This document shows, piece by piece, positions 1 to 6,860 of a DNA stretch of 64,000 nucleotides. The stretch covers positions 1 to 64,000 of the forward strand of contig NZ_JABANU010000004.1 in the NCBI RefSeq assembly GCF_016238445.1, written 5' to 3'. The translations under genes and the position numbers were made by a program. A model generated the notes under the pieces. The model was not told the DNA's origin and made no database searches. It was given only the letters and a program-made list of their open reading frames with translations. The stretch's first letter is position 1. Each line of letters starts with the position of its first letter. This stretch comes from Staphylococcus canis. GTDB lineage: Bacteria > Bacillota > Bacilli > Staphylococcales > Staphylococcaceae.

Positions 1-69
1 ATATATAATTAATTATATATGATATAAAAATAAAAGGAATAAAAAACCCATTTTTTTTTTGACATATTG

Positions 70-98
70 TTGTATTTGTCATTTTTTTAATGTATGAT
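70..98 (+). promoter_or_regulatory. Candidate promoter of the RiPP cluster
   Basis: A TTGTAT (70-75) and a TATGAT (93-98) hexamer lie 17 bp apart, 36 bp before the precursor start. An alternative -35, TTGACA at 59-64, is a better hexamer but sits 28 bp from this -10. GACATAT (61-67) and ATTTGTC (74-80) form an imperfect inverted repeat that could be an operator. A perfect 20-bp AT palindrome fills positions 1-20 and may belong to an upstream terminator. Confidence 0.45.
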
Positions 99-111
99 GA
101 AAACGTTACCA
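98..111 (+). promoter_or_regulatory. cre-like site (CcpA) at the cluster promoter
   Basis: TGAAAACGTTACCA matches the catabolite-responsive-element consensus TGWAANCGNTNWCA at all fixed positions but one (C instead of W near the 3' end). It starts on the last base of the candidate -10, so CcpA bound here would block transcription. The match is seen; the regulation is inferred. Confidence 0.4.
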
Positions 112-134
112 CCCTATGAACAGGAGGAAAATAT

Positions 135-296
135 ATGAAAAGTCTTTTATTAAAAGGGTATCAAAATTATACATCTGCTTCAGAAATTCAAAAAAGTGCA
201 ATTGATAACAGTGAATTAGGTAATGTTGGAACTTCGCTTTCATTAAGTGTGACATATTCAGCATCTGTCTCTTGGACAGTTACTTGGAGTGTTTAA
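135..296 (+). CDS. Cysteine-free RiPP precursor with alternating Ser/Thr core
   Basis: This 53-residue peptide is preceded by AGGAGG at 122-127, 7 nt before the ATG. Residues 1-32 look like a leader (charged, Asn/Gln-rich, ending near GNVG). From residue 34 to the C-terminus the pattern is strict: S34, S36, S38, T40, S42, S44, S46, T48, T50 and S52 alternate with L35, L37, V39, Y41, A43, V45, W47, V49, W51 and V53. There is no Cys, so no lanthionine ring can form. The genes that follow encode a split kinase/HopA1-type dehydratase and an MDR reductase. If Ser/Thr became dehydroamino acids and then D-Ala/D-Abu, the product would be an alternating L/D hydrophobic peptide, as in gramicidin. The core boundary is unknown. 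I do not recognise a named family. Confidence 0.8.
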   Translation: MKSLLLKGYQNYTSASEIQKSAIDNSELGNVGTSLSLSVTYSASVSWTVTWSV

Positions 297-344
297 TTTA
301 GCGTATAAGTTTAATATCTAAAATTTTAATAGGGTGGTGACGTT

Positions 345-1394
345 TTGATTAATATAAACAGAGAAATATTTGAAATTTTAACGGATTCTAAAGTAGACCA
401 TAATCGACTAAAACGAATTATCTCTTCACAAAAAAGTCAGATAGAGTTTAAACAACTTATAAACATCATTACAATGATGAAAACTGGAGAGGTAATCTTT
501 GAATTTAGTAAAAAAGACAATCAAATAATTATAAGAGATGGTAACATAGAGGGTCATTTAGATATATATGTAGATGAAAATGGGTTGCTGGATAAAATGC
601 TTATATTTCCCCATACAGAACCTATATACAATATAAAAAGTTTCGAGCAATCCTTAAAATGCATAGATGTAGATTATAGCATTTTATTTTTACATAATAA
701 TTTAATATTTGAAAAAGATTCTAAAAAATCTATGGCTGTTTCTTCTATGATAAAAGTTATTCTTGCTGATTTAATCTATAGAAAAATTAAAGAAGGGGAT
801 ATTTATCTAACAACAGAAGTATATATTTATGAAGAAGATTTAAGTGTTCTTAGTTCTGGTATTACTAAAGACGATGTTGGAAAAAAGTTAACTTTGAAAG
901 ATTTATTATTTAACATGTTAATAATTTCAGATAATACCGCAATGGATATATTGATAAGGTTACTATTAGAAATGAAGGAAAATGGAGATACTATCGGAAT
1001 TATACCTACCAAAGAAATATATGGTAATGCTTGGTGCTACGATAATCAACATGAAAAAGTTTGGCGATTAAGAGCTTTAAGTGACGTGGCTTGGCATAAA
1101 GGTTTGGATTACTTTTTATCTTTAGAATCAATAAATAGTTCTCTGGATTATATATTAAAACAGGATTGGCTTCCTTGGGATGAACTAGATATAGATAATA
1201 ATATAATTTATAAAGGAGGTTCTGCTCCAGGAGTATTATCATGTGCATGGGCCAATAGAGATTTTAAACAAAAGTTTAGATTTTTATTTTCTATCAATAG
1301 AACAACATCTTTCTCAATGATCGAGGAACTGTACATTTTTGATTGCGCTAATAAATTTATTCAAAATTATGTGAAAATAAATGAGGTGGAATAA
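345..1394 (+). CDS. Class A beta-lactamase/PBP-like serine hydrolase of the RiPP cluster
   Basis: 349 residues from a TTG start; a GGTGG ribosome site lies just upstream. The C-terminal two thirds show the three catalytic motifs of the serine beta-lactamase/PBP fold: S134-M-I-K137 (SxxK), S195-D-N197 (SDN) and K290-G-G (KTG box). About 110 N-terminal residues have no recognisable domain. No signal peptide is visible, so it is probably cytoplasmic, unlike a resistance beta-lactamase. It lies 48 nt after the precursor and just before the kinase. Relatives include enzymes acting on D-amino-acid peptides, so leader removal, trimming or self-protection against a D-residue peptide are possible roles. 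Fold confident, role unknown. Confidence 0.75.
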   Translation: MININREIFEILTDSKVDHNRLKRIISSQKSQIEFKQLINIITMMKTGEVIFEFSKKDNQIIIRDGNIEGHLDIYVDENGLLDKMLIFPHTEPIYNIKSFEQSLKCIDVDYSILFLHNNLIFEKDSKKSMAVSSMIKVILADLIYRKIKEGDIYLTTEVYIYEEDLSVLSSGITKDDVGKKLTLKDLLFNMLIISDNTAMDILIRLLLEMKENGDTIGIIPTKEIYGNAWCYDNQHEKVWRLRALSDVAWHKGLDYFLSLESINSSLDYILKQDWLPWDELDIDNNIIYKGGSAPGVLSCAWANRDFKQKFRFLFSINRTTSFSMIEELYIFDCANKFIQNYVKINEVE

Positions 1395-1398
1395 TATC

Positions 1399-2364
1399 AT
1401 GCAAAGAAATCAACTTCGAGATGGAAGAAATATAACAAGTGTTGAATTAATAGACGGTAAGAAGTACTTTAAAAAGAAAGTTGTAGGTGTAGAAGAAGAT
1501 GCGTCTAAAAGATATCAAAACCTTATAAATTGGGAAGAATTAAAACAATTTAACACAAATATACATAGTCCATCTTTATTGAAGAAAAATAAAGAGAAAA
1601 AAGAATTGGTTTATGAATATTTAGAAAATACAATATCACTTGAAGATATAATGGATAATAAAAACTCAGATAGCCTATTCTTAATTCGTAAAGCAACACA
1701 AATTTTAGTTGACTTACATAGTTTTGATTTTTCAAGAACAAATATTGAAATAGAAGTTTCAAAGGTTAATCGAAGAGACAATATACTTAATTTAAATAAA
1801 TATGAATATGCTAGCTTTACGGGTGCTGAAATTGAACTGTTTAGTTTACTTCAAAATGATAAAGAGTTTATAAATGTTATTGATAAAAAAATTGATAATG
1901 AAAATTATACTTTTTGTCACGGGGATATTAGATTAGATCAATTTCTATTCGACAATGAAAAAAATATGTGGATTATTGATTTTGAAGAAATGTGCATAGG
2001 AGATCCAATGAGAGATTTGGCTGGAATAATAGGTTCCTTATACTTTAATAGTTTGCTTAAGACTTTCTCATCAACAACACAAGAAACATCAAATATAGCT
2101 GAAGTAGAAAGTCATTTTATTGATAAAGGAACTGTATATATAGAAGAGACTAAACCACTGTTAAAAGAGATTTTATCAACCTACTCTAATAATAGAGAAA
2201 TTGATAAATTGAAATTATACACAAATATTGGATGGTTTATTATCGAAAGAATAATCAGTAGAGCGAAGTTTACATATCGGATGTCTCCCGTAGACAAAGC
2301 GATTTTAGGTATAGGAAGGGAAATCATAGTAAATCCATTAGAACTTGAAGATATGTTTAATTAA
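1399..2364 (+). CDS. APH-like kinase, RiPP Ser/Thr kinase subunit
   Basis: 321 residues of aminoglycoside-phosphotransferase/choline-kinase fold. The catalytic loop HGDIRLDQ lies at about residue 174, with Gln where Asn is usual (also seen in some sugar kinases), and the metal-binding IDFE follows at about 194. ATG 1399 is chosen because GAGGTGG at 1383-1389 is 9 nt upstream; an in-frame ATG at 1381 overlaps the previous gene and lacks a site. Paired with the HopA1-like protein that follows, it matches the kinase of class V lanthipeptide and thioamitide clusters, which phosphorylates core Ser/Thr before elimination. A resistance phosphotransferase is the alternative, but the neighbours argue against it. 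Confidence 0.75.
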   Translation: MQRNQLRDGRNITSVELIDGKKYFKKKVVGVEEDASKRYQNLINWEELKQFNTNIHSPSLLKKNKEKKELVYEYLENTISLEDIMDNKNSDSLFLIRKATQILVDLHSFDFSRTNIEIEVSKVNRRDNILNLNKYEYASFTGAEIELFSLLQNDKEFINVIDKKIDNENYTFCHGDIRLDQFLFDNEKNMWIIDFEEMCIGDPMRDLAGIIGSLYFNSLLKTFSSTTQETSNIAEVESHFIDKGTVYIEETKPLLKEILSTYSNNREIDKLKLYTNIGWFIIERIISRAKFTYRMSPVDKAILGIGREIIVNPLELEDMFN

Positions 2365-2376
2365 AGGAGGATCTAT

Positions 2377-3246
2377 ATGTATAAAAGTGTAAATTCTTTT
2401 GAAAGTATTGTGAAAAATATACAGTTAAAAGCAGATTTAGATGTAATTGAGATAAATGATAGTTACTACAAGGGAGTTTTAGAAAGACCTAAAGGTGAAT
2501 TAATACAATGGTTATATTCAAATCTTCATATTGGAAATGAGAAGAAAAATGATTTTAAGAAAGTAAATAACCTTGACGGTGATATTTATAAAAGAATTAA
2601 TGATCCTGGGTTAAAAGTAGATGCAACTTTGAAAAATATAAACGGAAATGATTACGTAGAGGTTCACGGTATTTTATTAAAAGAAAATATAAATAAGGAT
2701 GGTACTGTAACATTACCTTGTTTTAGACCTAATTTAACTCCTGGTTTCTTTATGTTTGTACATACTAAAAATGGAATGCATAAAGGTGCGGTTACTCGTC
2801 ATTATGTATATTCTGATAGTTCTGATTATGCTGTTGAATTATGGGTAGACTGTTTACAAGAATTAATAGATAAAAATATTGATTTTTCTGCGAAGATATT
2901 ATCATCTGAAGAAAGTTATCCAAGGAATGATGCACTCGTTTTTTATAGTAGTGGTGATTCTGATGTTGTAGAAGAAATACTAAAGAAAAAAGTACAAAAT
3001 AATTTTAAAACACCAGACAATCCGTCATTACTTGCAGAGACTGTTACAAAAAATTTATCGAAAGCCGATGAACCAATAAAAATAAATGGTATACAACAAA
3101 GCTTTGGAGAACATCGTTGTAATGCCATTGCAGATGCTATTCAAGACCATTTTGTTACAAGTGTAGATTTTGAATTGCTGCTAAAGCAAAGATTAAAAGC
3201 TTATAAAATTGATTTAAATAACCTATCTAAAAATACTGTTGAATAA
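2377..3246 (+). CDS. HopA1-like lyase, RiPP dehydratase partner
   Basis: 289 residues, 12 nt after the kinase, with a clear AAAGGAGG site. The middle of the protein (PNLTPGFFMF at about 120, an R-H-Y motif at about 145, and AKI...YPRNDALVFY at about 170-190) resembles the HopA1 effector family (PF17914). In class V lanthipeptide and thioamitide pathways such proteins eliminate phosphate from phospho-Ser/Thr to give Dha/Dhb. No LanC-like cyclase, LanM or LanB is visible, consistent with a precursor lacking Cys. Family assignment rests on motif resemblance and should be confirmed by profile or structure comparison. Confidence 0.7.
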   Translation: MYKSVNSFESIVKNIQLKADLDVIEINDSYYKGVLERPKGELIQWLYSNLHIGNEKKNDFKKVNNLDGDIYKRINDPGLKVDATLKNINGNDYVEVHGILLKENINKDGTVTLPCFRPNLTPGFFMFVHTKNGMHKGAVTRHYVYSDSSDYAVELWVDCLQELIDKNIDFSAKILSSEESYPRNDALVFYSSGDSDVVEEILKKKVQNNFKTPDNPSLLAETVTKNLSKADEPIKINGIQQSFGEHRCNAIADAIQDHFVTSVDFELLLKQRLKAYKIDLNNLSKNTVE

Positions 3247-3259
3247 AGGAGCTTAAAAT

Positions 3260-3460
3260 ATGGATTTAAAAATTTTAATACCTATAGTTATAATTGTTAT
3301 TTTATATTTGATTTTCTTCTTTGCAGATTTAATAAAAGTTAAGAATACCAAGTATCTTCCTAAATGGGGATGGGGAATTATTATATGTATTTCTATTCCT
3401 CTAGGGGGAGTACTTTATCTTTTATTCGGAAAAGATAATGTGAGTGATTTACATGAATAA
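3260..3460 (+). CDS. Small PLDc_N-like membrane protein, possible immunity factor
   Basis: 66 residues with two predicted membrane helices (about 4-24 and 38-58) joined by a short basic loop containing LPKWGWG. The second helix carries the PLGGVLYLLFG pattern of the PLDc_N family (the membrane domain at the N-terminus of cardiolipin synthases, compare the gene at 11667), but no phospholipase domain follows. Free-standing PLDc_N proteins are often encoded beside bacteriocin-type ABC transporters. Its position directly before the ATPase, with overlapping ends, suggests self-protection or an accessory transport role. This is inference. Confidence 0.65.
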   Translation: MDLKILIPIVIIVILYLIFFFADLIKVKNTKYLPKWGWGIIICISIPLGGVLYLLFGKDNVSDLHE

Positions 3461-4346
3461 TATCTTAGAAGTTAACAATTTAACAATGAGTTTTAAAAAG
3501 TTCAAAGCACTAAAGAATGTATCATTTAAGATATCAAATCATAATCAAGTTATAGGGTTGATAGGCCCTAATGGAGCAGGGAAAACTACTTTAATAAATA
3601 CTATTTTAGGACAATTAAAACCTACTAAAGGAGATATTTGGGCAAATCAAGAAGATATTGCTTTTTGTCCCGATGTACCAATATTTGAGCCATATTTGAC
3701 ACCTATAGAAGTAATTCAACAAACATTAGAACTAAATGGAAAAAAATCTAGAAAATATAATCCAGAAATTCATACTATTTTAGAATCTGTAGGTTTGAAA
3801 AGATATAAAAATAAATTAGTCGGTCAATTTTCTAGAGGGATGAAGCAAAGATTAGGGATAGCTTCTTCTTTAGTTTTAGAACCTAAAATTATATTTTTAG
3901 ATGAACCTACTAGTGCACTTGATCCATTTGGTCAACGAGATATATTAAATCTAGTAAGAACTATCTCAAAGGATAGAATTGTCATCATCTCGAGTCATAA
4001 TTTAAGCGATATAGAAAAAATAGCAGAAAATCTAATTGTTTTAAGTCAAGGAACATTAATTTACCAAGGTCCTGTCAATGAGTTTGTCCAAAATGATAAA
4101 GAATACGTTTATTTAACATTATCTGAAAATGAAAATATCGAGGAAGTTAAAGCCGTCTTTAAAAATAATGATATAAAATACAATTTGACTAGCGATATGA
4201 ATTTTCAATTAAAATCATCTGAATTACAGAAAATTTTTCTACTACTAAGTAAATACCCCAACATAATGAAAAAAATAGAAAGAGATAGTTTAGATTTGGA
4301 TGAAGCATTTGAAAAAAGAGTAAAACAATTAATCGATTCTGTATAG
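3453..4346 (+). CDS. ABC transporter ATPase, RiPP export/immunity transporter 1
   Basis: 297 residues: Walker A GPNGAGKTT near residue 40, signature FSRGMKQR, Walker B IIFLDEPTSALDP, and switch His in SSHNLSD. It overlaps the 3' end of the small membrane gene by 8 bp, so translation is probably coupled. ATG 3453 and an in-frame GTG at 3444 are both possible; neither has a strong ribosome site. The C-terminal third is a typical divergent domain of BcrA/NatA-type ATPases. With the permease that follows it forms an ABC-2 type exporter. AT-rich codon use matches the biosynthetic genes upstream. Confidence 0.85.
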   Translation: MNNILEVNNLTMSFKKFKALKNVSFKISNHNQVIGLIGPNGAGKTTLINTILGQLKPTKGDIWANQEDIAFCPDVPIFEPYLTPIEVIQQTLELNGKKSRKYNPEIHTILESVGLKRYKNKLVGQFSRGMKQRLGIASSLVLEPKIIFLDEPTSALDPFGQRDILNLVRTISKDRIVIISSHNLSDIEKIAENLIVLSQGTLIYQGPVNEFVQNDKEYVYLTLSENENIEEVKAVFKNNDIKYNLTSDMNFQLKSSELQKIFLLLSKYPNIMKKIERDSLDLDEAFEKRVKQLIDSV

Positions 4347-4356
4347 GAGAGTTATT

Positions 4357-5118
4357 ATGCTGAAATTAGAAATGTTATCATGGATCAGAAGTAAAAAGTA
4401 TTTAATTATATTATTTATATTTATCTTTTCTGGCTTTTCATCTCCTCTAATCGCTTATTATTCTAATGACATTATCTCAAGTTTTAGTGGAAATGAATCT
4501 ACTAAAATTATTGCTATGGACCCCAAATGGCAAGATTTAATCTCCTCTTATTTTAAGAATGCATCTCAGTTGGTTATGTTTATATGTGCTTACATAATTG
4601 CTGATAAATGTAGAATGGGAAAAGATAAATCAATTCAACTTTATTATAAAACAAGAGCAAAAAACTCTAGTAAAATATTTATCCCTAAATATTTTACTAG
4701 CATATTTATTTTAGCAATAAGTGGTATCATCGGTGGAGCGTGTGTTTTATATGTTACATGGGTCTTTTTTGATAGTGATATAGATTTCAAAAAAGTCATA
4801 GTTGCTTTAATAGTTCAATTAATTGGTGTATTAATATTCTCTACTATAAGCGCAACAATATCTTTTTGGATCAATTCGGCTTTTATATCTGCACTAATCG
4901 TAGAGGCTACCATACTTCTCGCTATTTTTTTTGATAGTATAGAAAAGTTTAAAGACTGGTCACCGACTTCATTATTAAAGCCTAATGATATACTTTTTAA
5001 CAAAATAAATTATGAATTATTATTACAACATGTAGGTTTAGGGATTTTAATTAGTTTAGTTTGCATAGTGACTGTGTACTTTAAGCCGTTAAAGGTAAAA
5101 ACAAAACGTAAGGAATGA
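4357..5118 (+). CDS. ABC-2 type permease, partner of transporter 1
   Basis: 253 residues with about six membrane helices (first at 14-34, last near 228-245) and an extracytoplasmic loop after the first helix. It starts 10 nt after the ATPase gene with GGAGAG upstream. No close named relative is recognised; topology and position make it the membrane half of the exporter. Plausible jobs are export of the modified peptide or its removal from the producer membrane. Confidence 0.75.
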   Translation: MLKLEMLSWIRSKKYLIILFIFIFSGFSSPLIAYYSNDIISSFSGNESTKIIAMDPKWQDLISSYFKNASQLVMFICAYIIADKCRMGKDKSIQLYYKTRAKNSSKIFIPKYFTSIFILAISGIIGGACVLYVTWVFFDSDIDFKKVIVALIVQLIGVLIFSTISATISFWINSAFISALIVEATILLAIFFDSIEKFKDWSPTSLLKPNDILFNKINYELLLQHVGLGILISLVCIVTVYFKPLKVKTKRKE

Positions 5119-5122
5119 TACG

Positions 5123-6049
5123 ATGATTGCCAGATTATCAAATGTCAAAAAGGAAATCAAAGGCCGACATATCATTGATGATATCACGTTTGAGTTAGAA
5201 GCGGGTTCGATTCATGTGATTTTAGGGCCTAATGGAGTCGGGAAAACGACAACGATTCGTTTAATGACAGGCTTACTAAAGCCAGATAGTGGAGACATCG
5301 AAGTATTACAACATAATAGTAAGCATCATGATTTTGATCGTGTGAGAAAGCATATCGGGGTACAAAATGATGGAAATCTTTATGAGAATTTGACTGTGCT
5401 CGATAATTTAAACTTGTGGGCTGAGTTTTATGAGGTCCCTAACGACAAAAGAGATCGAAATATCAAAGAGTTATTAACATTATTTGACTTAGACGATAGA
5501 AAAGATTCTCAAGTCGGAACGTTGAGTAAAGGGATGAAACAAAAGGTCTCTATCATTAGAGCGTTAATTCATGAACCACAATTGCTCATTTTAGACGAAC
5601 CGACGTCTGGTCTAGATCCATCGACGTCAGAATTGTTAATCACACATATTCAAAAGATAGTGAGAGAAAAAGGAACGACTGTGTTCATGTGTACGCATCA
5701 TTTACATGGACTTGAAGAAATTGCGGACCACATTTACATCATGTCTAAAGGGAACTTTATCGCTGATGGAGCGCCTAACGCTTTATTAAGAGAAGCATGG
5801 CCATATCACGAATTCGATATTGAAACAAGTGACATTCAAAAGACTGTCGACGATCTTAAAGATACATACACATTAGACGCTAATGAGGAATCAGTACGAA
5901 TTCGACTAGACCAATATCGTGATATTTCGCAAGTGATTCGATACGTATTAAACCAAAACATTGAAGTCTATACGGTTATTCCAGTACAACATTCTATTAA
6001 AGAATACTATTTGAAAAAGTTAGGTGATCTCAATGCGCATCAAGTTTAA
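5123..6049 (+). CDS. ABC transporter ATPase, transporter 2
   Basis: 308 residues: Walker A GPNGVGKTT near 36, signature LSKGMKQK, Walker B LLILDEPTSGLDP, switch His in CTHHLHG. The C-terminal domain (about 215-308) is of the NatA/CcmA-like type. It begins 4 nt after the previous permease. Codon use changes here (more G/C at third positions than in 345-5118) and stays different through 6848, suggesting that this transporter pair has another origin from the biosynthetic genes on either side. It works with the permease at 6033. Confidence 0.85.
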   Translation: MIARLSNVKKEIKGRHIIDDITFELEAGSIHVILGPNGVGKTTTIRLMTGLLKPDSGDIEVLQHNSKHHDFDRVRKHIGVQNDGNLYENLTVLDNLNLWAEFYEVPNDKRDRNIKELLTLFDLDDRKDSQVGTLSKGMKQKVSIIRALIHEPQLLILDEPTSGLDPSTSELLITHIQKIVREKGTTVFMCTHHLHGLEEIADHIYIMSKGNFIADGAPNALLREAWPYHEFDIETSDIQKTVDDLKDTYTLDANEESVRIRLDQYRDISQVIRYVLNQNIEVYTVIPVQHSIKEYYLKKLGDLNAHQV

Positions 6050-6848
6050 CCATGTCAAAACTATCATCAAAAAAGATCTATTGGAGATGAAAAAGGATAC
6101 TGGCACGTTGGCACCACTCTTAGTTATTCCATTTATATTTAGTGTGGTACTCCCGCTTTTAATCATTTTAGGAGGAAGTAGTAATGCGATGCTGAATTTT
6201 ATCGGCGGTGTGCGCTTATTTACTGAAAAAGTTCCTAGTAGTATTTTACCAGCGGGATTAGATAGTAATGACAAAATTATTTATGCGATTTTGATGTATT
6301 TCTTTGTCCCTTTCTTTTTGTTAATTCCGGTTATTATCTCAACGGTATTAGCGGCATCAAGTTTAACGGGAGAAAAAGAACGTAAAACTTTAGAAGGGCT
6401 ATTGTATACGCCAATTAATAATAAAGAATTGATGCTCGGTAAAATTTTAGCTGCAATGTTGCCAGCAGTTATAATCACTTGGATAGCGTTAATTGTGTAC
6501 GGCATAATCCTTAATAGCTATTCATATAAAAGCTTTGATCAACTGATATTTCCAAATACAAATTGGATCATTATTGGGGTATTACTAGCGCCTTTAATTA
6601 CATTTCTTTCAATCACGTTAGTATTATTCATATCTCACAAAGTTAAAACAAGTAAATCTGCACAATCTGTATCAATGTTATTAATGTTGCCCATCATTGG
6701 GGCGTTAATCTCACAAGCAAGTGGTGCGATTTTATTCGGTTACAAATTATCGCTCATTTTATTTATCTGTTTACTGATTATTGATTTAATCGCATATGTG
6801 CTGGTTTCTAAACAATTTAATAAAGAGAAGTTTCTGACTAATATGTAA
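6033..6848 (+). CDS. ABC-2 type permease, partner of transporter 2
   Basis: 271 residues, about six membrane helices. After helix 2 comes TGEKERKTLEGLLYTP, the coupling motif of NatB/ABC-2 permeases, which marks it as an ATPase partner. ATG 6033 is preferred over an in-frame GTG at 6024 because AGGTGAT at 6022-6028 sits just upstream; the start lies inside the end of the ATPase gene (17-bp overlap), so the two are coupled. It shares the less AT-biased codon use of its ATPase partner. Confidence 0.8.
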   Translation: MRIKFNHVKTIIKKDLLEMKKDTGTLAPLLVIPFIFSVVLPLLIILGGSSNAMLNFIGGVRLFTEKVPSSILPAGLDSNDKIIYAILMYFFVPFFLLIPVIISTVLAASSLTGEKERKTLEGLLYTPINNKELMLGKILAAMLPAVIITWIALIVYGIILNSYSYKSFDQLIFPNTNWIIIGVLLAPLITFLSITLVLFISHKVKTSKSAQSVSMLLMLPIIGALISQASGAILFGYKLSLILFICLLIIDLIAYVLVSKQFNKEKFLTNM

Positions 6849-6860
6849 AGGGAGGATTAT

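Noticed and set aside
59-98. TTGACA at 59-64 with TATGAT at 93-98 as one promoter
   Set aside because: The 28-bp spacer is too long for a standard promoter; TTGTAT at 70-75 gives the normal 17 bp.
345-1394. Antibiotic-resistance beta-lactamase
   Set aside because: No signal peptide, a long unrelated N-terminal part, and position inside a RiPP operon make a biosynthetic or immunity role more likely.
1399-2364. Aminoglycoside phosphotransferase resistance gene
   Set aside because: The fold fits, but the pairing with a HopA1-like protein and a RiPP precursor points to peptide modification.
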